Assembly (NCBI GenBank): GCA_035650075.1
Contig: DASRII010000496.1
Span: forward strand, 1 to 64,000
DNA from: DASSUC01 sp035650075
GTDB taxonomy: Bacteria; Actinomycetota; Actinomycetes; Mycobacteriales; Micromonosporaceae
Length of the DNA stretch: 64,000 nt
Reading direction: 5' to 3'
Position numbers and translations under genes: made by a program
The notes under the pieces: model-generated
The model's database searches: none
What the model was told of the DNA's origin: nothing
The model's input: the letters and a program-made list of their open reading frames with translations, nothing else
Shown here: positions 42,602-50,956 of the stretch, one piece after another
How positions within the stretch are numbered: the first letter of the stretch is position 1
Layout of the letters: the number at the start of each line of letters is the position of its first letter

Positions 42602-43117
42602 ATGATCCTTCCAAAGGTTCGGGACCCTCGCTTCATCACGCTTCGTCGCGGTGGGACCCTCACTGATTCGGATCATCATCTCCTTGCTCTGTGGGCGGCG
42701 TCGTGCGCGGAGCACGTTCTCGACTTGTTCGAGTCGGTTCGGCCGGAGGACCCACGACCGCGCGAAGCGATCGAGCACGCCCGCGCCTGGGTACGTGGTG
42801 AGGTCACGATGATGCAGGCTCGCGCGGCGGGCGGGCATGCCATGGGCGCGGCAAGAGACTTGCGTGGGGCAGCACGGCATTCGGCGTACGCTGCTGGCCA
42901 GGCGGGGGCGGTGGCACACGTCGCCGCGCATGAACTCGGTGCGGCCGCCTATGCGATCAAGGCCGTCCGTGCGGCCGCGCCGGAGGGCCAGAGCGATACC
43001 GCAGGGCGACTCGAGTGCCGATGGCAACGTGAGCAACTCCCGGAGGCGATCCGCGAGCTCGTGCTCGATGACCAGCGGTTGCGAAACGACATCTGCTGGT
43101 CGGTGTTCGACTGCTGA
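42602..43117 (+). CDS. Putative immunity protein (Imm-5-like)
   Basis: The 171-residue all-helical protein has the pattern RDPRFITLRRGG, LALWAASCAEHVLDLFE, DPRPREAIEHARAWVRGE and AYAAGQAGAVAHVAAHELGAAAYA. It matches actinobacterial 'putative immunity protein' families as I remember them. The ATG 42602 follows GGAAGGAG. It comes directly after the probable effector gene, which supports a toxin-immunity pair. Confidence 0.7.
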   Translation: MILPKVRDPRFITLRRGGTLTDSDHHLLALWAASCAEHVLDLFESVRPEDPRPREAIEHARAWVRGEVTMMQARAAGGHAMGAARDLRGAARHSAYAAGQAGAVAHVAAHELGAAAYAIKAVRAAAPEGQSDTAGRLECRWQREQLPEAIRELVLDDQRLRNDICWSVFDC

Positions 43118-43153
43118 GCGTGGGGTCCGTGCAGCGACCCGCCGGAAGACGCG

Positions 43154-43732
43154 TCAGTCCTCGAAGTCGGGTATGTCCGACCGCTCGAACGACTCGACGT
43201 TCGTCCGGTAGTTCGGCTGCGGCCCGATCTCGGGGTTGAGGAGCACGACGAAGTCCGGCAACGCATGCTCAGTCGGATTGCCGTGCTCGTCCGAAGCGCC
43301 GGGCTCGGCGTCCCAATCGAGCAGGTGGATGGTCGCGACGTGCCGACCCGTTGGCACGTCGAGGCGCGGCAGGTCTGGCGGCGGCGAGTTGTCAATGGCC
43401 TCGTACCCGCTGACGTAGCCGACACCGGTCGAGACGAACAGATACGGCTCCGACGAGACGTACAGGTACGTGCGTTCACGCTCCGTGAGCTCCGCCGGAT
43501 GGCCATTGGCTGCGCATCGTACGACGACACCGCCCGCGAAGTCCGCGCCGATGCAGATAGGCACCAGACTGCCGCGCTCGATGTACCGAACGACATCGTC
43601 GTCCTCGAGCAAGGCCGCTTCCCAAGTGTCGTAGTCGGTGATCGTCGCAAAGCTCGCCGGATCCCACAGCGCCGCAATGCCCGCACCGGTGTGCGCGACG
43701 CACGTGAGTTCTATCGATCCGCTCAATCCCAC
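43154..43732 (-). CDS. Hypothetical protein, possibly immunity-related
   Basis: The 192-residue soluble, acidic, beta-rich protein begins GLSGSIELTCVAHTGAGIAAL and contains YLYVSSEPYLFVSTGVGYV. No known domain is recognised. Acidic single-domain proteins of this size beside toxin-like rows are often immunity proteins, but it is on the opposite strand, convergent with the Imm-5-like gene. Function unknown. Confidence 0.6.
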   Translation of the reverse strand: MGLSGSIELTCVAHTGAGIAALWDPASFATITDYDTWEAALLEDDDVVRYIERGSLVPICIGADFAGGVVVRCAANGHPAELTERERTYLYVSSEPYLFVSTGVGYVSGYEAIDNSPPPDLPRLDVPTGRHVATIHLLDWDAEPGASDEHGNPTEHALPDFVVLLNPEIGPQPNYRTNVESFERSDIPDFED

Positions 43733-43794
43733 CCCCGCCTCTCCGCCTGCCAGCCCGCAGAGGATGACGTTACTGTCCGGTCGTGCCCACCCTC

Positions 43795-43896
43795 ATGAAG
43801 ATCCGCGTCTGGCTGGTTCTGTTCGTCATCGGCCTCGTCGCGACGAATCGTGACTATCCGTTCATCGCGTACGGCACGGACTGGCTGGCGTTCGCC
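43795..43896 (+). pseudogene. Fragment of an actinobacterial membrane protein gene
   Basis: The frame reads MKIRVWLVLFVIGLV, a clean N-terminal membrane helix, then jumps after a few residues to RDYPFIAYGTDWLAFAH. In intact relatives that I remember, those two segments are separated by about 40 residues and followed by more membrane helices. Here the middle and the whole C-terminus are missing. The fragment runs into the 3' end of the leftward gene, so a deletion joined the two. Confidence 0.5.
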
Positions 43897-44408
43897 CACG
43901 CGCCGGGCGTGTATCCGGTGGGCCGGCGAATGGGCAACCGGTCGAGTCGCTCGCGGGAACCAATCACACGATCCCTCGCTGCGTTAACGAATGCCAGGCG
44001 CGCTGACTCCATCGGACCCGTCGCCGCGAACCATGCTGCCTCGTCCTTGATCTCGCCGCGGTCGATGCGGTCACTGTGCCGCCAGAACACCTCGTCGATG
44101 TCGCCTGCTGCGTCCGTTACAGTCCGATCCGCGACGAGGCTGATTCCGGCGAGGGCTTCATTCCATGGCACCCAATCGACTCGCTCCTGGTGCCTCCATT
44201 GCCGCCTGAGGGCAAGTTGGGCCCGAGTGGATTCGACGACGATGGCGGCGCACGCGTCGACCTGCTTGCCTCTCGTCCATTGCTTTTTCTGTACCCGCGC
44301 GGTGAGGAAGGCGCCGAGGCTGACGCCGATCAAACCGGAGGCGGTCGAGATCGCCGCAAGCCATAACGATGTCGTCAAGGTGGTCGACCTCCGGTCCTCA
44401 CGTCTCAC
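43854..44408 (-). CDS. Hypothetical membrane-anchored protein
   Basis: The 184-residue protein has one N-terminal membrane helix (LWLAAISTASGLIGVSLGAFL) followed by a basic, helical soluble part with a Trp/Arg-rich stretch (RRQWRHQERVDWVPWNEAL). This architecture is common in actinobacteria without known function. The GTG at 44408 overlaps the stop of the SRPBCC gene (GTGA). A TTG at 44378 with a better GGAGG is an alternative. The C-terminal end abuts a gene fragment on the other strand, so its last residues may be altered. Confidence 0.6.
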   Translation of the reverse strand: MRREDRRSTTLTTSLWLAAISTASGLIGVSLGAFLTARVQKKQWTRGKQVDACAAIVVESTRAQLALRRQWRHQERVDWVPWNEALAGISLVADRTVTDAAGDIDEVFWRHSDRIDRGEIKDEAAWFAATGPMESARLAFVNAARDRVIGSRERLDRLPIRRPTGYTPGAWANASQSVPYAMNG

Positions 44409-44824
44409 GCGGACTCGGCTGCCCGCTTCATGCCCTGAGCCTCGACGGTCATGTAGCGGTTGGTCAGACCCTTGTAGAACAGAGCGACGGGGACCAGCAG
44501 GCCTCGCATATCCAGCGTCAGGGTCAGGCGGGAGCGGCCTTCTTCCAGCGCCTCGACACGATGACCCGCGACACTGGTAACGCCGCCGGACTTCTGGCGA
44601 AACTCGAAGTAGGACGGCGCATCCCAGACAGTGACCTCCCAGGTGCCCTCGGGCAACTTGGGTTGCTTGAGACGCACGCGGCTACCTTCACCCATGGGAG
44701 CGGGTGTGAGTAGCTCGACGAGGTCGACAGTCTCGATACGCTGCGGCCACGCCTCGACGTCGCTGAGCACCTCCCACACGCGTTGCTGCTGGGCGTCGAT
44801 GTCGATGGATTGCTCGAAATGCAT
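44405..44824 (-). CDS. SRPBCC (polyketide cyclase/START-like) protein
   Basis: The 139-residue SRPBCC fold starts MHFEQSIDIDAQQQRVWEVLSDVEAWPQ at residues 1-28 (described, not a catalytic motif). MGEGSRVRLKQPKLPEGTWEV follows, and a C-terminal helix closes the ligand cavity. Such proteins bind hydrophobic ligands; no ligand can be assigned. It is coupled to the downstream membrane-anchored protein through a GTGA overlap. Confidence 0.85.
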   Translation of the reverse strand: MHFEQSIDIDAQQQRVWEVLSDVEAWPQRIETVDLVELLTPAPMGEGSRVRLKQPKLPEGTWEVTVWDAPSYFEFRQKSGGVTSVAGHRVEALEEGRSRLTLTLDMRGLLVPVALFYKGLTNRYMTVEAQGMKRAAESA

Positions 44825-44955
44825 CGCGGACGGTCACCTCGGAGGTAGCTCAACCAAGCTTGGTGATTGGGCAGCTTATCGCGTCACGGCTCGAACGGCG
44901 CGTCGTCGGACATACTCTCGCGTACAGAGGGCATTGGTCGCGGGGGCACCGACCT

Positions 44956-46362
44956 TTAGATCCGGTCGATGAGCGTCGAGATCCGCCAGGTCCACGGGTT
45001 GCGCAGCGTATGCACGCTCTCGCGCGCGAGGAACGTGTGATCGTCTCCTGTACTCGTGTCGGTGAAGAGCGTGTCCGGCCCGACCGGGTGATCTGTGTAG
45101 AACCCGCCGTTGCCGACAGGGCCGGTCGGTGTCTCCTGGCCGCCGGTCCAGACCTCCTCGATGAACGCGGCCTGCGCCTCGCGGTTGAACTCTGTCCAGC
45201 GGCGGTCTCCCCGCGTCAGCTCGGTACGCCAGCCGTACGCGTTGAAGACGAACGCCTGCGCGCCGGCGGCTTCAGAGATGTAGCGACTGCCCGCGTGCTG
45301 GTACTGCCACACGTGCGCGAACTCGTGGACGAGCACGTCGGGCCGGGTGGCCGGGTCGTAGCCCTTGAGGTAGATGGTGTTTCCGATCGTCACCGCGCGC
45401 TCGTTGATGCTGAACACACCGCCGAAACCCAGCACCACCCTGACGTTGTAATACGACAGCGAGCGGCGGAACACCTTGTACAGCAGTTCCCGCTCCGTCT
45501 TGGTCAGAGCTCGCTTCTTCCACTGCAAGCCGAACAGGCTCTGCGTGGCCGCGAATCCCTTGAGCGCGGTCGACAGGAATGCGCCCACGAGCCCGGACAG
45601 GAAATCCTTGGCGCCTCTGACGAAGACGTGTCCGTCCCACGCCATGAGGCCGCCGAGCCCGCCGAGGACGACCCGCAAGCCGCCCGCGACGAAGTCCGCG
45701 AGCAGGTTGAGGCCGGCCTTGATGACGGCGCCGACGAAGTCGAACCCGGCCGAGACTATGCCGGCGAGCCAATGGAAGATGCCGTACAGGACGATACCGA
45801 TGCCGGGGATGCGGCGCAGAAGGCCGGCCAGCGCGTCGAGGCCGTCCCCGATGAGGTTGCCGACGGTCTCGACCGCGTCTGCGATGGCCTCGGCCACCGC
45901 TCCGACGAAGTCCTCGATGGCCTGTGCCACCACATGCGTGGCGTCGGCGATGCCCGCCCCCAGGTCCTGGACGAAGCCTAGAAACCGTCCACCGGAGTGC
46001 TTGTCGCGCGTCCACTGCAGATCCAGGCGCTTGCCCGTTTCACCGTTGAGTTCGAGCTCATACCGGCCGGTGTGGATGCCGAACAGCTTGGCCTTCAGCA
46101 GGCGGAGCCGGACCGTGCCGGCCTGGTTCGACGGTAGCGTCATGACGGCCGTCGGCCCGTGGTTGGAGTCGTACGTTTCCACGTGGTTCACGACGGCGCC
46201 GTCGGGCGAGACGAGCCTCAATCCCTTCCACGAGCTGACGGCCGGCGCGGTCGCGAGCGTGAACTCGATGGCCGCGGGATTCGAGGCGTTGCCTCGGACG
46301 ACGGTGATGTCGTCCTCGCGAGATACGCCGGGGAAACTCGCGAGCGTGACGATTCGGCTCAT
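44956..46362 (-). CDS. HExxH (DUF4157-like) protein with long hydrophobic middle
   Basis: The protein has 468 residues. Residues ~1-110 form a beta-sandwich-like domain (VSREDDITVVRGN, GAVVNHVETYDSNHGPTAV). Residues ~120-270 are strongly amphipathic or hydrophobic and Gly-rich (IPGIGIVLYGIFHWLAGIV, GGLRVVLGGLGGLMAW). Residues ~300-400 hold a zinc-peptidase-like HEFAHVWQYQHAG motif of the kind found in DUF4157 proteins. The ATG at 46362 begins MSRIVTLASFP; sequence further upstream is not protein-like. A secreted or membrane-inserting effector is one reading; a matrix or scaffold role is another. Confidence 0.65.
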   Translation of the reverse strand: MSRIVTLASFPGVSREDDITVVRGNASNPAAIEFTLATAPAVSSWKGLRLVSPDGAVVNHVETYDSNHGPTAVMTLPSNQAGTVRLRLLKAKLFGIHTGRYELELNGETGKRLDLQWTRDKHSGGRFLGFVQDLGAGIADATHVVAQAIEDFVGAVAEAIADAVETVGNLIGDGLDALAGLLRRIPGIGIVLYGIFHWLAGIVSAGFDFVGAVIKAGLNLLADFVAGGLRVVLGGLGGLMAWDGHVFVRGAKDFLSGLVGAFLSTALKGFAATQSLFGLQWKKRALTKTERELLYKVFRRSLSYYNVRVVLGFGGVFSINERAVTIGNTIYLKGYDPATRPDVLVHEFAHVWQYQHAGSRYISEAAGAQAFVFNAYGWRTELTRGDRRWTEFNREAQAAFIEEVWTGGQETPTGPVGNGGFYTDHPVGPDTLFTDTSTGDDHTFLARESVHTLRNPWTWRISTLIDRI

Positions 46363-46579
46363 GCCACATGATTGAGCCGCGAGACCCGAAAAGGCGTCGT
46401 CGAATACCCGCCCAGCAGTCGGAAAGCCGACTCTGCGACGGTGTGGTGGTGCGGTATACCGAGCGCCGCACCAGATCTCGAGAACCCGGGCGGTTGACGG
46501 CAATCCGACACAGGATCGCCGGGCGGGCGCCGGACGGCGACCATGGCGCCCACGGCAGTGATCGTGAGGGAGATTCGAC

Positions 46580-47749
46580 ATGCGTCGGCGAGTCGTGTCA
46601 GCCGCTGTGCTGTTTACCGCGTTGGCGATGGCGGCCGGCTGCTCCAACAACAACAAGGGTCGCCCGGATCAGGCGGGCTTCGGCGGCCGATCCGACGGGG
46701 TGACCCCTTCGGCCTCGGCGTCCGCTTCGGTTACGCCGTCGCATTCGCCTGGTGCGAGCCCGAGTGCGCCGGCTACGACGTCGTCGTCGAGCAGCGGCGG
46801 CGGCCTCGGCCCGGTGACCCACTCGGCCATCGCCAGCAAGGCCGCTTTCGTGTGGAACCCCAACGCGTCGGCGGACTATACGGCGACCGGTAGTTACTGG
46901 TACAACTCGACCGGCGGCGGCATCTCGATCGCCCACACCAGCACCGGCCGGTACACGATCACCTACGCCGGTCTGGGCACCAGCGGCGGCGTCGCGCACG
47001 TCCAGGCGTACGGGAGCACCTCGAACTGGTGCAACGTGGTCAACTGGGGGGCCTCGGGGGCCGACGAGAAGGTCAACGTGGCCTGCTACGCCAGCAACAC
47101 CGCGCCCGCGGACACGCAGTTCGTCGCGAACTTCGCGGTCGGCCACCAGAGCACGGCGCACTTCAGCTACCTGTGGTCCGACCAGGCCTCGGCCACCGGG
47201 AAGCACAACGCCAACGTGACCTACCGGTACGACTCCACCGGTCGCGAGCCGTGGATCGAGCGGATCAGCGCCGGCAAGTACCGCGTGTTCCTGCCGGCGT
47301 CCTACGACGAGCAGAACGAGCCGAACACGATTCAGGTCACCACGTACGGCGCGTCAACATTCCGGTGCAAGGTCTCCAAGCCGTACGCCGGGGCGGGCAT
47401 CCACGAAGTCCTGTGTACGGACGCGCCCGGAACCCTGTACGACGCGAGGTTCGTGGTCAGCTTCAGCGCCGAGGGCAGCATCATCGGCCGTACCGACAAC
47501 CGCTTCGGCGACTACACCCAGACCTCCGCCGGCGTCACCCAATCCGGTACCGGCGTCTACAACGTTCCCGCGCAGGAGATGGGCAGCCCGCGGGGACAGG
47601 TCGTCGCCACCGCGATCGGCAACACCGCGTCGTACTGCCACGTCGGCAACTGGTACCCGAGCAGCACCACGTTGATCATGGTGGTCCGCTGCTACGCGCC
47701 TAACGGTAGCCCGACCAACGCCGGCTTCCGGCTGGGGGTCAGCTGGTAA
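46580..47749 (+). CDS. Secreted lipoprotein with three similar beta domains
   Basis: The 389-residue lipoprotein has a lipobox LAMAAGC at residues ~15-21, then a Ser/Pro/Thr linker. About three repeat units follow, each with a 'tG-Y-v--g' strand pattern (TSTGRYTITYAGLG, ISAGKYRVFLPAS, SGTGVYNVPAQEM) and a paired Cys (WCNVVNWG...VACYA; YCHVGNW...VRCYAP). Cell-surface binding or recognition is likely. GAGGGAG precedes the ATG. Ligand unknown. Confidence 0.8.
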   Translation: MRRRVVSAAVLFTALAMAAGCSNNNKGRPDQAGFGGRSDGVTPSASASASVTPSHSPGASPSAPATTSSSSSGGGLGPVTHSAIASKAAFVWNPNASADYTATGSYWYNSTGGGISIAHTSTGRYTITYAGLGTSGGVAHVQAYGSTSNWCNVVNWGASGADEKVNVACYASNTAPADTQFVANFAVGHQSTAHFSYLWSDQASATGKHNANVTYRYDSTGREPWIERISAGKYRVFLPASYDEQNEPNTIQVTTYGASTFRCKVSKPYAGAGIHEVLCTDAPGTLYDARFVVSFSAEGSIIGRTDNRFGDYTQTSAGVTQSGTGVYNVPAQEMGSPRGQVVATAIGNTASYCHVGNWYPSSTTLIMVVRCYAPNGSPTNAGFRLGVSW

Positions 47750-47769
47750 CCGGGTTGGACGGTTGATCG

Positions 47770-48506
47770 TTAGCCGGCCCTCGGGATGCCGCGGATTTTA
47801 CGGGCCGCGGCGGCGAACGCGGCAGCGGTGTGCCAGCGGTCGCCCGGCTTCTTGGCCATCGCATGCTCCACAATGGAGCGAACCGGCTTCGGCAAATTGG
47901 TCGGCAGCGGTGGCGGCTCGTCGGTGACGGTGCGGTACGCGACCTCGAACGGATTTTCGCCGTCGAACGGGGTGTGCCCGGTCAGGCAGTGGTATGCGAT
48001 CACGCCTAGGGAGTAGATGTCCGAAAGCCTGCTGGGTGTTTCCCCCATGAGCTGCTCGGGCGAGGCGTGACGCAACGCGCTGACCGGCGGCACGTTGCCG
48101 GGGCGCATCAACCCGTAACAGTGCGCCAACCCGAAGACGGACAGCGCGACCGTCCCGTCCGGACGGATGAGTACCCGGTCGGGTCCCAGTTCGCGGTGGA
48201 CGACTCCGATGTCGTGCACGGCCTGCAGGGCGTCGGCGATCCGGGACACGAGGTCCATGGTGCGGGCCGGTGTGAGCCGTCCCTCTCGGGTCAGTACCGC
48301 GCTCAGCGACTCACTCTCGACATACTCCATGATCACGAACAGGCCGGCCTCGGGGCCGACGTCGAGATCGTAGACATCGACGATGTCGGGATGGTCGAGC
48401 CGGTACGGGCGAGGTTCTCGTCGACGGCGATCCACACCTCGCCCAGCCCGCCGCGGTCGACCAGCTCCACCAAGCGGTACCGGTGACGCAGCACCTTTCC
48501 CTTCAC
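47770..48506 (-). pseudogene. Broken Ser/Thr protein kinase gene
   Basis: From the GTG at 48506 one frame encodes a kinase N-lobe start (VLRHRYRLVELVDRGGLGEVWIAVDENLAR). At about 48410 the homology continues in another frame (RLDHPDIVDVYDLD) to the end. The piece that should carry the ATP-binding Lys and helix C is deleted at this junction. The remaining catalytic loop reads HRELGPDRVL instead of HRDLKPxN, and the DFG motif reads VFG. With both the frame and the catalytic residues lost, this is a decaying gene, unless the 221-residue downstream frame is expressed as a pseudokinase. Confidence 0.7.
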
Positions 48507-48567
48507 CGCACCGACGTTAGTGGCATGGAACAAGAGCGGTCCGCCACAGATGGACGGGGACCCGGGA

Positions 48568-48951
48568 CTACGGAGTGAAGAATCCGGTCGCCGTATACCG
48601 GTTGCCGCTGACCGCGCCCGTGTAGGTGCAGGTGACCAGTGGGTGGCCGTGGCCCTGCACACCCCGCTCGATGCGGCCGGTCTGGCCGTCCGGCGTCACA
48701 AAGTCCAGTGACTTCCAGAGGAAGTTCGACGACATCCCGACCACATGGAACGCGTCGGCGGACGACAGCTCGAAGACCGCGTCGACGGTGCCTAGCGAAC
48801 CGCAGTCCAGCACGATGTGCAGCGTGTTTGCATTGTCCGGGTCGGCCAGCGCGGGTCCGGCCGGCACCAGAGCCGCAGCCGCCGCGGCGCCGGCGACGGC
48901 GAGGGTGGCGATGGTACGACGGATCAGGGTGGGAACCTGTGGGTTCGTCAT
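48568..48951 (-). CDS. Small secreted protein
   Basis: The 127-residue protein has a Sec signal peptide: basic head, hydrophobic core ATLAVAGAAAAAALVPAGPALA, cleavage after ALA near residue 36. The mature ~90-residue beta-rich domain has two Cys (VLDCGSLG and VTCTYTG) that may pair. No known domain is recognised. It is divergent from the GH27 gene across a 164-bp promoter gap. Confidence 0.75.
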   Translation of the reverse strand: MTNPQVPTLIRRTIATLAVAGAAAAAALVPAGPALADPDNANTLHIVLDCGSLGTVDAVFELSSADAFHVVGMSSNFLWKSLDFVTPDGQTGRIERGVQGHGHPLVTCTYTGAVSGNRYTATGFFTP

Positions 48952-49115
48952 GACGACACGCTACGCCCTCGCGAGCGTCCCTGGTCTCGGCGACCTGCGC
49001 CGTGAGCTCGCACTGTCCACTGTGGATAACATGGGAGCCCTTGCGCCCGGAGGCTTGTGAACGCTAACATCCGGACAGCCGGGCATCGACTACTGACGAT
49101 AGTTGGAGGCCGGCC

Positions 49116-50939
49116 ATGCGTCGTAGGCGTGGAATGGCTGCTGCCCGGATGGTCGTCGTGGCGTTGGTGCTCGCCGCGGCTCCGGTTGTGCTCGTGGCCG
49201 GGTCGGAGGAGCCGGCACGGGCCTGGGACAACGGCGTGGCGCCGACCCCACCGATGGGATGGAACAGCTACGACTCGTACAACTGGAACGTCACCGAGGC
49301 GCAGGTACGGGCCAACACCGACTACATGCGCGACAACCTGCGTTCGTTCGGTTGGCAGTACATCATCATCGACTGGGCGTGGTACTACCCGGGCAGCGGC
49401 ACGGGCAGTCCGAACCAGGACGCGAACCTCAACCCGCGGCTGCGGATGGACGGCAACGGCCGGCTGCTGCCGGACACAGTCCGGTTCCCGTCGGCGGCCG
49501 GTAGCAACGGGTTCCGGCCGCTGGCTGACTATGTTCATGCCCAGGGCCTGAAGTTCGGTGTGCATCTGATGCGCGGTATCCCGCGGCAGGCCGTAGCCGA
49601 CAATGTGCCGATTCTCGGCACGAGCTGCCGCGCCAACCAGATCAACAACGGTACGACCGCGGCCTGGCTGAACCTCATGTGGGGCCTGAACATGTCCAAC
49701 CCCTGCGCCCAGGCTTACCTGGATTCGGTGTTCGCCCTGCTGGCTGGCTGGGGCGTGGACTACGTCAAGGTCGACGACATCGCCGCCCCCACGTACCGAC
49801 AGTCCGAAGTGGACGGTTATCGGCTGGCGATCCAACATAGCGGCCGGCCGATGGTGCTGAGCCTCTCCCCGGGACCGACACCGTTGTCGGCCGCGTCCCA
49901 CGTGCGGGCCAACGCCCACATGTGGCGTGTCGTGAACGACCTGTGGGACAACTGGCCGACCGTGGACGCGGAGTTCACCGTACTGCGCGACTGGAATCCA
50001 CACCGGGCTCCGGGCGCCTGGCCGGATCCGGACATGATCCCGATCGGCCGGCTGTCCAAGCAAGGTCCCAACGGTCCACCGCGGTACTCCAACCTCACAC
50101 CGGACGAGCAGCGCACTCTGATGACGCTGTGGTGCATCACTCGGTCGCCGCTGATGTGGGGTGGCAACCTGACCGAGAACCGGGCCGCTGAGCTGGCGCT
50201 GATGACCAACGCCGCGGTGCTGGCGGTGGACCAGGCAAGCACCAACAATCGGCAGCTCGTCGGCGGCACGTTCCAGGTTTGGGCGGCCGATGTACCCAAC
50301 TCGACCGATCGCTACGTGGCCCTGTTCAACCGGTCCGGCGGGACCGCCAATGTATCGGCCAGCCTGGCGGATCTGGGCATCGGCTCGGCCACGGTCACTG
50401 ACCTGTGGTCCGGCGCCAACCTGGGCACGGCCACGGGCACACTCACTCGTGCGCTACCGGCCCACGGCGCTGGTCTCTACCGGCTGACCCCACTGACGAC
50501 GGTCCCGCCACCGGCGACGTACAACCTCGTCGCCCGGCACAGCGGCAAGCTCGCGGACGTGTTCAACGCGTCTACCGCCGATGGCGCCAATATCGTGCAG
50601 TGGACGGCCAACGGGCAGACCAACCAGCGCTGGCGGTTCGCCGATGCCGGCGGCGGCTACTTCACGGTCGTCAGCGTCCACAGTGGCAAGTGTCTGGACG
50701 TTTTCGGCGGTACCAGTGCCACGGCCGACGGGGTACGGGTGGTCCAATGGGCCTGCCACGGTGGTACCAACCAACAGTGGCGCCTCCAGGATGCCGGCGG
50801 CGGGTACGTAAACCTCATCGTCCGGCACAGCAACAAATGCCTGGACGTCGCCGGCGCGTCCACCACCGACGGCGCCCAGCTCGTGCAGTGGACCTGCAAC
50901 GGCGGCACCAGCCAACAATGGCAGCGGCGGCAGGTCTGA
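49116..50939 (+). CDS. Secreted alpha-galactosidase-like GH27 enzyme with ricin-type lectin domain
   Basis: The 607-residue protein has a signal peptide to about residue 36 (ends PARAWDNG). A GH27 barrel follows, with TPPMGWNSYDSY, YIIIDWAW, nucleophile-type VDYVKVDD and WPDPDM at the acid/base loop. A small C-terminal beta domain precedes a ricin B-type CBM13 domain (~475-607) with three QxW repeats (NQRWRF, NQQWRL, SQQWQR). It should cleave alpha-linked galactose or a related sugar from plant or microbial glycans. TTGGAGG precedes the ATG. The adjacent ROK gene is convergent with it and may sense a sugar. Exact substrate not proven. Confidence 0.88.
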   Translation: MRRRRGMAAARMVVVALVLAAAPVVLVAGSEEPARAWDNGVAPTPPMGWNSYDSYNWNVTEAQVRANTDYMRDNLRSFGWQYIIIDWAWYYPGSGTGSPNQDANLNPRLRMDGNGRLLPDTVRFPSAAGSNGFRPLADYVHAQGLKFGVHLMRGIPRQAVADNVPILGTSCRANQINNGTTAAWLNLMWGLNMSNPCAQAYLDSVFALLAGWGVDYVKVDDIAAPTYRQSEVDGYRLAIQHSGRPMVLSLSPGPTPLSAASHVRANAHMWRVVNDLWDNWPTVDAEFTVLRDWNPHRAPGAWPDPDMIPIGRLSKQGPNGPPRYSNLTPDEQRTLMTLWCITRSPLMWGGNLTENRAAELALMTNAAVLAVDQASTNNRQLVGGTFQVWAADVPNSTDRYVALFNRSGGTANVSASLADLGIGSATVTDLWSGANLGTATGTLTRALPAHGAGLYRLTPLTTVPPPATYNLVARHSGKLADVFNASTADGANIVQWTANGQTNQRWRFADAGGGYFTVVSVHSGKCLDVFGGTSATADGVRVVQWACHGGTNQQWRLQDAGGGYVNLIVRHSNKCLDVAGASTTDGAQLVQWTCNGGTSQQWQRRQV

Positions 50940-50956
50940 CTGAGTTGGAAAGTGGG

